Of a DNA stretch of 28,011 bases, positions 15,111 to 22,111 are shown piece after piece. The position numbers and the translations under genes are program-made. Position 1 is the stretch's first letter, and the number at the start of each line of letters is the position of its first letter. Under the pieces are notes generated by a model. That model saw only the letters and a program-made list of their open reading frames with translations, ran no database searches and was not told where the DNA came from. This stretch comes from JBBECF01 sp040881945. Lineage in GTDB: Bacteria; Pseudomonadota; Alphaproteobacteria; Dongiales; Dongiaceae. The stretch is taken from NCBI GenBank assembly GCA_040881945.1, contig JBBECF010000096.1, positions 1-28,011 of the forward strand, written 5' to 3'.

Positions 15111-15918
15111 TCAATACAGGTGCTGGCCGCCGGTGACGAAGACCTCGGTGCCGGTGACGTAGGCANNNNNNNNNNNNNNNNNNNNNNNNNNNNNNNNNNN
15201 NNNNNNNNNNNNNNNNNNNNNNNNNNNNNNNNNNNNNNNNNNNNNNNNNNNNNNNNNNNNNNNNNGCGACCTCCTCGGGCCGGCCCAGGCGCTGCATCGG
15301 GATGCGCGGGATCAGCGCCTCGTATTCCGGGCCGATCATCGCCGTCTCGATCTCGCCCGGCGCCACGGCATTGACGCGCACGCCGAGGCTCGCGAATTCG
15401 ACCGCCAACTCGCGCGTCAAGGCCGAAAGCGCTGCCTTCGAAATGCTATAGGCCGAGCCGGCGAAGGGGTGGATCGCGTGCCCCGCGATCGAGGTGATGT
15501 TGACGATACTGCCCCTGCCCCGATGCAATGGCTTGGCGAAGCCGCGGGCCAGGGCCAGCGGCGCGAAGAGGTTGAGCTCGAAGACCTCGCGCCACGCGTT
15601 GATGTCGCCGTTGAGGCAGCCCAGCCGTTCCTTGAACGGAGTCTTGGGCGACACCGCGGCATTGTTGATGAGGGCGTGCACGGGCCCGCCCGCCAGTATC
15701 GCGTCGACCTCGGCGACGAAACGCTTCAGATCGTCCGGATTGGCGAGGTCGGCGGTGACGTGGTGCGTCCAGTTGGGGTCGCGCTGGCACTCCTCCGGCA
15801 CCGCGTCGCGGCTGCAGGTGATGATGCGCCAGCCCTCGCGGCTGAAGCGCTGCACCGTGGCGTGGCCGATGCCGCGGCTCGCCCCGGTCAGGATCATGGT
15901 GTTGCGCTCGCCGCTCAT
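15111..15918 (-). CDS. Short-chain dehydrogenase/reductase (interrupted by assembly gap)
   Basis: An NAD(P)-dependent SDR of the classical type: TGASRGIGHA (residues 11-20), the NNAA motif, ITSIAGH with the catalytic Ser region, SAYSISKAAL with the YxxxK pair, and NAVAPGEIETAM. The substrate cannot be told. The start is ATG 15918. The C-terminus YVTGTEVFVTGGQHLY ends at the stop 15111-15113. The 100-N gap replaces what should be about 33 bases, judged from the duplicate copy. Reading straight through the Ns therefore puts the last part in the wrong frame (a false end at 15103). With the duplicate as guide the gene would be intact, about 250 residues. Confidence 0.88.
15166..15265. other. Assembly gap, 100 N
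   Basis: A run of exactly 100 Ns inside the SDR gene. The equivalent part of the duplicate copy (14545-14578) is 34 bases, so the number is likely a default placeholder. The gap falls in sequence present twice within 600 bases, which explains the assembly break. Confidence 0.97.
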
Positions 15919-15963
15919 GGTCGCCCGCAGTGTAGCCGAACCGACGGCCGGCGTCAGCGCGCG

Positions 15964-16332
15964 TCAGCGTACCGAGACGACCTTGAAGGTCCGGGTGACG
16001 CCGTCCGCTTCGGTGATCGAGGCGTACTCGCCCGGGCGGAAGGCGTGGGCTTCGAAGCGGTAACCGGGCTCGTCGGCCGTCGCCTCCGCCGCCTCCAGGT
16101 CGTAGTGGAACAACCAGCGCCGGCCCTGGCTGTGCGCCAAATGGCCGTGCAGGTCGTCCTCACCGGCCCAGAATCGCCGCACCACGCAGCGCTCGCGGTG
16201 TTGGCGCCAAGCCTCGAGGTCGATGTGGTCGGCGTCGTCGAGCGGCGCGACGAATTCGTAGCCGTGCTGCGCGCTGCCTTCCGGGAACTCGGCGCTGCGC
16301 GCCAGCTCGAGTCGGATGGTCCTGAGGTTCAT
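15964..16332 (-). CDS. Hypothetical protein, 122 residues
   Basis: I do not recognise a family with certainty. The protein starts MNLRTIRLELARSAEFPEGS, then HGYEFVAPLDDADHIDLEAW, and later RRFWAGEDDLHGHL, WLFHYD and FRPGEYASITE. It looks like a small all-beta cytoplasmic protein with many His and acidic residues and no signal peptide or membrane segment. ATG 16332 follows the stop of the next upstream minus-strand gene by 12 bases, so they probably form an operon. Both lie downstream of the universal stress protein gene. The frame is much less Arg/Ser-biased than the overlapping alternatives, and codon use fits the neighbours. Confidence 0.78.
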   Translation of the reverse strand: MNLRTIRLELARSAEFPEGSAQHGYEFVAPLDDADHIDLEAWRQHRERCVVRRFWAGEDDLHGHLAHSQGRRWLFHYDLEAAEATADEPGYRFEAHAFRPGEYASITEADGVTRTFKVVSVR

Positions 16333-16344
16333 GTCGTTCCCGCG

Positions 16345-16617
16345 TCAATCCGCCGGGCAGTCGTGCGGGTGCGTCTCGACGAAATGGCGGAGCGCGAGCT
16401 TGAGCCGGGCGGCCTGCGCCAGGTCGCCGCGCGCGCGCGCCGCCGCGATGTCGTCGCGGATCATGCGCCGGATCATCGGCACGCCCTTGACCGTATGCAC
16501 GAGGTAGCAGCCGAGCTCGGCGGCGAGCACCTCGGGCAGGCATTCGTGATCGGCGATCGCGGCGATCTCCTCCTTCGTCAGGTCGGAAAGCGCGATGCAG
16601 TCTTCCAGGGTCAGAAT
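16345..16617 (-). CDS. Small conserved-looking protein with non-ATG start
   Basis: About 90 residues: LTLEDCIALSDLTKEEIAAI, then ADHECLPEVLAAELGCYLVH, VPMIRRMIRDDIAAARARGD, and an end LRHFVETHPHDC. It is helical and cytoplasmic, and I know of no function. I recall alphaproteobacterial proteins starting 'LTLEDCIALSDLTEDEI', so the coding region must extend well upstream of the first ATG in frame (16530). The only starts that keep this N-terminus are ATT 16617 or CTG 16614, with a GGAGGG element seven and ten bases upstream respectively. The gene precedes the 122-residue hypothetical by 12 bases and follows the universal stress gene by 25. Confidence 0.72.
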   Translation of the reverse strand: MLTLEDCIALSDLTKEEIAAIADHECLPEVLAAELGCYLVHTVKGVPMIRRMIRDDIAAARARGDLAQAARLKLALRHFVETHPHDCPAD

Positions 16618-16642
16618 CGGGGTGCCCTCCGTTCGGCCGTCG

Positions 16643-17467
16643 TCAATGCGCCATCAGCACGGGCACGGGACTGGCGGTCAGCACCTCGCGCGTCGCGCCG
16701 CCGAGGATCATCTCGCGCAGCCGGCTGTGGCCGTAGGCGCCCATCACCAGGAGGTCGGCCCGCAGCCGCGCCGCCAGCTCGATCAGGCCCTTGCCGACCC
16801 CGGCGGCGGCGGCGAAGGTCTCGGACTGCGCCCGCACCTCGTGCCGCGCCAGATAGGCGAGCAGCGCCTCGGCCGGGACGCGGCGGTCGGCCTCGCCGGC
16901 GGTGGTCACCGTGACCTGTTGGGCGAGCCTCAGGAACGGCAGGGCGACGCCGACGGCGCGGGCGGCCTGGACGCTGCCGTCCCAGGCCAGGACGATGCGG
17001 CTGCCGACAGTGGGCAAGGCCGGCGCCGGCACCACCAGGGCCGGCCGGCCGGTCTCGAACAGCGCGGCGTCGAGGGTGGCGGCGAGCGGCGCCTCGCTCT
17101 CGCCGCTGGGCCGGCTGAGCACCGTCAGGTCGGCGACGCGGCCGGACAGCGCGACAATCTCGGGCTCGCGCCCGGTGACCTCGCGCCACGCCAGCGACAG
17201 CCCGGACGGCGCGCACAACCGTTCGTAGGCGGTCCGCGCCGCCGCGGCGCGCGCCTCGACGGCGCGCGCCATCGCCTCCATCACCTGCTCGACCATCGCG
17301 CCGGACATGCCCTCGCCGACGATCGGCACCATTGTCTCGGGGTCGGCGCGAACATGCAGGACATCGAGATGGGCGGCGAAACCGCGGGCGACCGTGATCG
17401 CGGTCGCCAGTGTCGCGTCGCCGCCGGGGCCGCCGTCGGCCAGGACCAGGATCGTCTTGATGCTCAT
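16643..17467 (-). CDS. Tandem-domain universal stress protein (UspA family)
   Basis: 274 residues with two UspA domains. The N-terminal domain begins MSIKTILVLADGGPGGDATL and lacks a clear nucleotide loop. The C-terminal domain begins RIVLAWDGSVQAARAV and ends with MGAYGHSRLREMILGGATRE, the ATP-binding pattern GxxGHSxxxxxxLG, then VPVLM. Such proteins modulate stress survival, and targets cannot be inferred here. I choose ATG 17467 because GGGGAGG lies five bases before it; the frame also has ATG 17482 just upstream. It is the first gene of a minus-strand set with the two small hypotheticals. Confidence 0.92.
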   Translation of the reverse strand: MSIKTILVLADGGPGGDATLATAITVARGFAAHLDVLHVRADPETMVPIVGEGMSGAMVEQVMEAMARAVEARAAAARTAYERLCAPSGLSLAWREVTGREPEIVALSGRVADLTVLSRPSGESEAPLAATLDAALFETGRPALVVPAPALPTVGSRIVLAWDGSVQAARAVGVALPFLRLAQQVTVTTAGEADRRVPAEALLAYLARHEVRAQSETFAAAAGVGKGLIELAARLRADLLVMGAYGHSRLREMILGGATREVLTASPVPVLMAH

Positions 17468-17547
17468 CGTCGCCTCCCCCACCGCCCCGCCATTCTACCT
17501 CACTCCGCCCCCGGCGCGCAGGCATTGACTTGGATCAAGCCGCCGGT

Positions 17548-18492
17548 TCATCCGACGCCGGGCGGCGGCTCCGCCAGCCCGGCCGGGTCCTGATGGATCA
17601 TTACTTCCGCCCCCGGAAAGGCGCCGCGGATCTCGGCCTCGACCGCATCGGCGACGGCGTGGGCGCTGTACAGGCTCATGGCGCCGTCCATCTCGAGGTG
17701 GAGCTGGATGAAGCGGGTCGGCCCGGCGCCGCGCGTACGCAGGTCGTGCACGTCGCGCACCGCGGGGTGCAACAGCGCGATCGCCCGGATGCGGCTGCGC
17801 TCTTCGTCCGGCAATTCACGGTCCATCAGCATGTCGAGCGCCCCGCGCGCGATCTGCCACGAATTGTACAGGATGTAGAACCCGATGCCGATGCCGAACA
17901 GCGGGTCGGCGAGGCGCCAGCCGAACCAGGCGACTAGCGCCAGCGCCACGATGACGCTGGCGTTGACCAACACGTCGCCGACATAGTGCAGCGAATCGGC
18001 CCTGATGGCGACCGATCCGGTGCGCCGGATCACGTAGCGCTGGTAACCCACCAGCAGCAGCGTCGCGACGATCGAGAACAGCATCACGGCGACGCCGATG
18101 CCGGTATTGCGCAACGGCTGCGGATTGACCAGCCGGTGGCTCGCCTGGAACAGCAGGAACATCGCCGACCCGGCGATGAAGGCCGCCTGGGCGAGTCCGG
18201 CCAGGGGCTCCGCCTTGCCGTGCCCGAAACGGTGCTCGCGGTCGGCCGGCGTGAGCGCGTGACGCACCGCCAGCAGATTGACCATCGAGGCCGCGACGTC
18301 GAGCAGCGAATCGAGCAGCGTGGAGAGCATGCTGACCGAATCGGTCATCACATAGGCGGCCAGCTTGACGACGACGAGGAGGCCGGCGGTGGCGACCGAG
18401 GCGTTGGTCGCCGCGCGCATCAGCCGCTCGAACTCGAGCGATACGAGTTCCGGCGCCGTCGCCGCCGCGCTGCGTACCTCGGTCACGGCCAT
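17548..18492 (-). CDS. fieF: Cation diffusion facilitator (FieF-like) exporter
   Basis: 314 residues, a proton-coupled exporter of divalent metal (Zn, Fe, Mn or Cd). Membrane helices run from about 30 to 215. The transport-site residues show the FieF spacing: Asp61 and Asp65 in LLDSLLDVAAS, His169 and Asp173 in ADSLHYVGD. These are separated by 108 residues, as are Asp45/Asp49 and His153/Asp157 in E. coli FieF. The HRFGHGKAE loop is present. The cytoplasmic C-terminal domain contains HPAVRDVHDLRTR, IQLHLEMDG and VMIHQDP. The DD-HD set suggests broad Zn/Fe specificity. The gene begins five bases after the pdxH stop, so they share a transcript. Confidence 0.93.
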   Translation of the reverse strand: MAVTEVRSAAATAPELVSLEFERLMRAATNASVATAGLLVVVKLAAYVMTDSVSMLSTLLDSLLDVAASMVNLLAVRHALTPADREHRFGHGKAEPLAGLAQAAFIAGSAMFLLFQASHRLVNPQPLRNTGIGVAVMLFSIVATLLLVGYQRYVIRRTGSVAIRADSLHYVGDVLVNASVIVALALVAWFGWRLADPLFGIGIGFYILYNSWQIARGALDMLMDRELPDEERSRIRAIALLHPAVRDVHDLRTRGAGPTRFIQLHLEMDGAMSLYSAHAVADAVEAEIRGAFPGAEVMIHQDPAGLAEPPPGVG

Positions 18493-18496
18493 TCCC

Positions 18497-19087
18497 TCAG
18501 GGATACAGGCGTTCCGTAATCCACCCGTCGTCCCGGCGATGATAGACCAGCCGGTCGTGCAGGCGGAACGGCCGCTGTTCCCAGAACTCGATCGAGGCCG
18601 GAACGACGCGGAAACCCGACCAGTAGGGCGGCCGCGGGATACCGCCCAGCCCGAACTTCGCGGTGAAGTGGGCGATGCGGCGCTCCAGCTCGAAGCGCCC
18701 GGGCAGCGGGCGCGATTGCTGCGACGCCCAGGCGCCGATCCGGCTGGCGCGCGGCCGGCTGGCGAAATACACGTCCGCCTCTTCCGCGCCGACCTGCTCG
18801 ACCGCGCCTTCGACGCGGACCTGGCGGTTCACAGACTTCCAGTGGAAGCACAGCGCCGCCCGCGGCACGTCCAGCAGTTGCTGGCCCTTGCGGCTCTCGT
18901 AGTTGGTGTAGAATGTAAAACCGCGCGCGTCGAGGCCGCGCAGCAGCACCATGCGGACCGACGGCTGGCCGTCGGCGCCGACGGTGGCGAGCGCCATGGC
19001 CTCGGGGTCGGACGGCTCGCGCGCCGCCGCCGCCTTGAACCAGGCGTCGAACAGGTCGAAGGGATCGTCCGGATCTCGTTCCGCCAT
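18497..19087 (-). CDS. pdxH: Pyridoxamine 5'-phosphate oxidase
   Basis: FMN enzyme that oxidises pyridoxine or pyridoxamine 5'-phosphate to pyridoxal phosphate. It has 196 residues from ATG 19087. Landmarks are PSVRMVLLRGLD, FTFYTNYESRKGQQL (FMN phosphate site), ALCFHWKSVNRQVRVEG, SRPRASRIGAWASQQS, PPYWSGFRVVP, and the conserved C-terminal ERLYP (family 'RLxP'). The frame is open to 19222, but the extra residues are unlike the family. It is the first gene of a two-gene unit with the cation exporter and is divergent from the glycine-zipper lipoprotein gene. Confidence 0.95.
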   Translation of the reverse strand: MAERDPDDPFDLFDAWFKAAAAREPSDPEAMALATVGADGQPSVRMVLLRGLDARGFTFYTNYESRKGQQLLDVPRAALCFHWKSVNRQVRVEGAVEQVGAEEADVYFASRPRASRIGAWASQQSRPLPGRFELERRIAHFTAKFGLGGIPRPPYWSGFRVVPASIEFWEQRPFRLHDRLVYHRRDDGWITERLYP

Positions 19088-19169
19088 GGCCGCCTGCTCC
19101 GGTTCTTGCGCCGGCAGGATTGACTTGGCACGATCCGGCGCCCATTTCCAGCCTGAGATCGCGGATTCT

Positions 19170-19198
19170 TTGCTATCGGGCGAGCCGTAGACTATCCT
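19170..19198 (+). promoter_or_regulatory. Possible sigma70-type promoter for the lipoprotein gene
   Basis: TTGCTA (19170-19175) and TATCCT (19193-19198) are spaced by 17 bases, each matching consensus in four of six positions. It would give a leader of about 100 bases carrying the repeats at 19244-19300. Weak prediction. Confidence 0.28.
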
Positions 19199-19243
19199 AA
19201 TCGGCTCGGGGGCGGCCACCACGGCGTGGTATGCTTTCGTTCA

Positions 19244-19300
19244 CCTCTTAAAGGCAATCTCTCGGACCTAAGAGGCAATCTTCCACATCTAACGAGGCAG
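19244..19300 (+). repeat. Inverted repeat and three phased AGGCA repeats in a leader
   Basis: CCTCTTA (19244-19250) and TAAGAGG (19269-19275) are a perfect 7-bp inverted repeat around 18 bases. In addition AGGCA occurs at 19252, 19273 and 19295 in the related contexts TTAAAGGCAATCT, CTAAGAGGCAATCT and CTAACGAGGCAGT, 21 and 22 bases apart. The third copy overlaps the ribosome site of the next gene. It could be an operator or an RNA element. Confidence 0.45.
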
Positions 19301-19306
19301 TTCGTC

Positions 19307-19777
19307 ATGCGCACGGTAAGAATATTGGCGGTGCTCGGCATTGTCGCGCTGGTGGCCGGTTGCGAAGGCCGCGGCCCGAAGGAGACGGGCGGCGCGGTCC
19401 TCGGCGGCGTCGCCGGCGGCCTGCTCGGCTCGCAGATCGGCCATGGCACCGGCCAGCTCATCGCCACCGCCGGCGGCGCCGTGCTCGGCGCCTGGATCGG
19501 CAGCGAGATCGGCCGCTCGATGGACGACACCGACCGCCTGAAGGCGACGCAGAGCGCGAATGCCGCGCTCGAGAGCAATCGGGACGGTCAGGCCGGCACC
19601 TGGCAGAATCCGAACACCGGCAACAGCGGCTATACGACGCCGGTGCGGACCTACCAGACCGCCGACAACACCTATTGCCGCGAGTACCAGACCACCGTGG
19701 TCGTCGGCGGCAAGACCGAATCGGCCTACGGCACCGCCTGCCGGCAGCCCGACGGCAGTTGGAAAGTCATCAACTGA
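19307..19777 (+). CDS. Glycine-zipper lipoprotein (17 kDa surface antigen type)
   Basis: 156 residues from ATG 19307, behind GAGG. A lipoprotein signal peptide (MRTVRILAVLGIVALVAGC) ends in a lipobox with Cys19 or nearby, so the protein should be lipid-anchored in the envelope. Next comes a glycine-zipper segment (GGAVLGGVAGGLLGSQIG, then GGAVLGAWIGSEIG) of the 2TM type found in Rickettsia 17 kDa antigen and SlyB/PcpY-like proteins. The C-terminal domain has TPVRTYQTADNTYCREYQ, TVVVGGKTESAYGTAC and RQPDGSWKVI, with two Cys that may form a disulfide. Function is uncharacterised but envelope-related. A frame open from 19226 is not used: the lipobox fixes the start. Confidence 0.9.
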   Translation: MRTVRILAVLGIVALVAGCEGRGPKETGGAVLGGVAGGLLGSQIGHGTGQLIATAGGAVLGAWIGSEIGRSMDDTDRLKATQSANAALESNRDGQAGTWQNPNTGNSGYTTPVRTYQTADNTYCREYQTTVVVGGKTESAYGTACRQPDGSWKVIN

Positions 19778-19855
19778 GCACGGCACGTGCCGGCGCGGCC
19801 CGGCGCGTGACCGGCGGCCGGCGATTGGCAGCATGAGGCTGCCGGCGCGCGGCCA

Positions 19856-20773
19856 ATGAAGGATCCCTACGAGCTCCTGGGTGTGCCCCGGGGCGCCAGC
19901 CAGGACGAGGTGAAGCGCGCCTATCGCCGACTGGCCAAGAAGCTGCACCCCGACCTCAATCCCGGCAACAAGAAGATCGAGCTGCGGTTCAAGGAGGTGG
20001 CGGCCGCCTACAGTCTGTTGTCCAATGCCGAGAAGCGTGCCCGCTTCGACCGCGGCGAGATCGACGCCAGCGGCGCCGAACGCCAGGGCCGCAGCTATTA
20101 CCGCACTTATGCCGAGGGCGACGAAGGCGCGAAATACCGGGGGTCCGCCGCCGGGGAGGGCGGCGGCTTCTCGCCCGAGGACCTGTTCGCCGACCTGTTC
20201 GGCAAGCGGCGCGCCGGCCGCACCGTGCGCGTGCGCGGCGCCGACATCTCCTATGCCGCAACCGTGGACTTCGTCGAGGCGGCGCTCGGCGCCAAGAAGC
20301 GGGTGGTGCTGGCCGACGGCAAGACGCTCGACGTCGCCATCCCGCCCGGGACCGAGGACGGCCAGACCCTGCGCCTCAAGGGCCAGGGCATGCCCGGCCT
20401 CGGCGGGGCGCCGCCGGGTGACGCCTTCGTGGAAGTGCGCGTCCAGCCGCATCCCACCTTCACCCGCCAGGGCAACGACATCCATGTCGAACTGCCGGTG
20501 ACCCTGCCCGAGGCGGTGCTCGGCGGCTCGATCGCCGTGCCGACGCTCGACGGCCGGGTCTCGGCCAAGGTGCCGAAGGGGTCGAACACCGGCTCGGTGC
20601 TGCGCCTCAAGGGTAAGGGACTGCCCGATCGGCGCGGTGGCCCGCGCGGCGACCAGTACGTGAAGCTCAAGGTCGTGCTGCCCGACCGGCCGGACCGCGA
20701 GCTCGGCGAGTTCCTCGAGCGCTGGGCGGAGACGCACCCCTACGACGTGCGCGGCAAGACGGGCGCGGCATGA
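19856..20773 (+). CDS. J-domain co-chaperone, CbpA type
   Basis: 305 residues. The N-terminal J domain (about 1-70) has DPYELLGVPRGAS, the HPD motif at 31-33 that stimulates DnaK, and RFDRGEID. A Gly-rich linker (about 95-110) contains GFSPEDLFADLFG. Two substrate-binding barrels follow: LDVAIPPGTEDGQTLRLKGQ, DAFVEVRVQPHPTFTRQGND, LPVTLPEAVLGGSIAVPTLD and RLKGKGLPDRRGG. There is no zinc-binding Cys cluster, so it is a class B/CbpA-type protein. Its stop overlaps the next gene (ATGA), a CbpM-like regulator, which fits a CbpA-CbpM pair controlling DnaK targeting. ATG 19856 immediately precedes the conserved start. Confidence 0.93.
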   Translation: MKDPYELLGVPRGASQDEVKRAYRRLAKKLHPDLNPGNKKIELRFKEVAAAYSLLSNAEKRARFDRGEIDASGAERQGRSYYRTYAEGDEGAKYRGSAAGEGGGFSPEDLFADLFGKRRAGRTVRVRGADISYAATVDFVEAALGAKKRVVLADGKTLDVAIPPGTEDGQTLRLKGQGMPGLGGAPPGDAFVEVRVQPHPTFTRQGNDIHVELPVTLPEAVLGGSIAVPTLDGRVSAKVPKGSNTGSVLRLKGKGLPDRRGGPRGDQYVKLKVVLPDRPDRELGEFLERWAETHPYDVRGKTGAA

Positions 20774-21099
20774 TTCGGACCTTCGACGAGGTGCTCGCCG
20801 AAATCGAGGTCGACGGCGCCGATCTGACCGCCTGGATCGAGCAGCGCTGGGTGCTGCCGACGCGCCAGGACGAGATGCTGCTGTTCGACGCCGCCGACGT
20901 CGCCCGGGTGCGACTGATCTGCGAGCTGCGCCGCGACATGATGGTCAACGAGGAGGCGATGCCGGTCGTGCTGAAGCTGCTCGACCAGGTCTATGGGCTG
21001 CGCCAGACTCTCGACGAGCTGCGCGCGGCGATCACGGCCGCCTCGGCCGAGGCGCGGGCCGAGATCGCCGCCCGTCTCGGCCGGCCGCCGGAGGATTAG
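20770..21099 (+). CDS. CbpM-like MerR-type modulator of the J protein
   Basis: 109 residues: MIRTFDEVLAEIEVDGADLT, then AWIEQRWVLPTRQDEMLLF, then DAADVARVRLICELRRDMMV, and a C-terminal helix LKLLDQVYGLRQTLDELRAA. This is the MerR_2/CbpM layout, in which 'W(V/I)xP' is followed by 'FDxxDVARxRLIxxLRxDxxVNxExxxVxLxLLDQ'. CbpM proteins bind the J domain of CbpA and inhibit its action on DnaK. The four-base overlap with the CbpA-type gene strongly supports the pairing. Confidence 0.88.
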   Translation: MIRTFDEVLAEIEVDGADLTAWIEQRWVLPTRQDEMLLFDAADVARVRLICELRRDMMVNEEAMPVVLKLLDQVYGLRQTLDELRAAITAASAEARAEIAARLGRPPED

Positions 21100-21116
21100 G
21101 ACCGGCGGTCGCCGGA

Positions 21117-21977
21117 TCAGCCCTCCGGCGGTCGACGCCGGGCCTCGCGCCATTCCGGCAGGGCGGCGGCGACCTCGGCGCCGAACAGCGTGACCGCCCA
21201 GGACGCGTACATCCACACCAGGAAGATCGGGATGGCGGCGAGCGCCCCATAGATCGTCTCGTAGGCCGGGGCATAGAGCAGGTAGAGGGCGAAGCCGCGC
21301 TTCAGCGCCTCGAACAGCAGGGCGGCGACCAGCCCGCCGATCGCCGCATCGCGGCGGGCGACCGCGCGGTCGGGCACGATAAAATAGAGCAGGCCGAACC
21401 CGGCCGCCTGGAGAACCAGCGGCGCGGCCGGCGCCAGCCACCGCGCCGGTCCGGTGAAGGCACCGCCGCCGAGGCTTTCCCCGGTCGCGTAGATCACGCT
21501 CGACAGCGACAGCGCGACGCCGAACAGCAGCGGCCCCAGAGTCAGGATCGCCCAGTACGCCATCAGCCGGGCCGCCAGCGGCCGCCGCTTCGTCACCCGC
21601 CAGATCGTATTGAAGGCGCCGTCGATGGTGGCGAGCAGCATCACGGCGGTGAGCGCCAGCCCGATCAGCCCGAGGCCAGTCAGGCTGCGCGCGTGCTCGA
21701 TGAAGGTCGTCAGCCCGGCCGCCACGGCCGTGGTCGCGTGCGGCATCAGATTGCTGACCAGCACGGATTCGACCGCGACGCGCAGCGCGGCGAAGAACGG
21801 GAACGCCGAGAGGATCGACAGCGAGATCGCGAACAGCGGCACGATGGCGAGCAGAGAGGCGTAACCGAGCGCCGCCGCCGTCTGCAGGCAATTGTCGGCG
21901 ACAAAGCGCCGCCAGGCAAAGCCGACGAAGCCGGCTGCGACGACCAACGGCATCGCGTCTTGTTTTCGCCACCGCAC
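21117..21977 (-). CDS. YihY/BrkB family inner-membrane protein
   Basis: 286 residues with about six membrane segments: LGYASLLAIVPLFAISLSIL near residues 38-57, GLGLIGLALTAVMLLATIDG, LMAYWAILTLGPLLFGVALS, WLAPAAPLVLQAAGFGLLYF, AAIGGLVAALLFEALKRGF, and ALAAIPIFLVWMYASWAVTL. The pattern 'TAAAL(G/A)Y...SLLAIVPL', FNTIW and 'YxxxYGALAAIPIFLxWxYxSW' are signatures of the YihY/BrkB (UPF0761) family, once misnamed ribonuclease BN. Function is not established. Start is GTG 21977 with GAGG just upstream; ATG 21953 is the alternative. It converges with the CbpM-like gene, whose stop is 17 bases away. Confidence 0.92.
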   Translation of the reverse strand: MRWRKQDAMPLVVAAGFVGFAWRRFVADNCLQTAAALGYASLLAIVPLFAISLSILSAFPFFAALRVAVESVLVSNLMPHATTAVAAGLTTFIEHARSLTGLGLIGLALTAVMLLATIDGAFNTIWRVTKRRPLAARLMAYWAILTLGPLLFGVALSLSSVIYATGESLGGGAFTGPARWLAPAAPLVLQAAGFGLLYFIVPDRAVARRDAAIGGLVAALLFEALKRGFALYLLYAPAYETIYGALAAIPIFLVWMYASWAVTLFGAEVAAALPEWREARRRPPEG

Positions 21978-22043
21978 CGCGCCTCAAGCCCCTTCTTCCG
22001 CTCCCGAGCCCCCCGCGCACCCCCCAGTCTAGCCGAGCTACCT

Positions 22044-22071
22044 TTGACCCGTTCGACCTTTCGTGTACGAT
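22044..22071 (+). promoter_or_regulatory. Candidate promoter of fabI-aroC-sppA
   Basis: TTGACC (22044-22049) and TACGAT (22066-22071), 16-base spacer. The -35 matches consensus in five of six positions and the -10 in four. Transcription would begin near 22078, downstream of the in-frame ATG at 22070, supporting the later fabI start at 22112. Confidence 0.45.
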
Positions 22072-22111
22072 GCGCGGAAATCCGGCCTTTTCAATACCAG
22101 CGAGGAACCTG

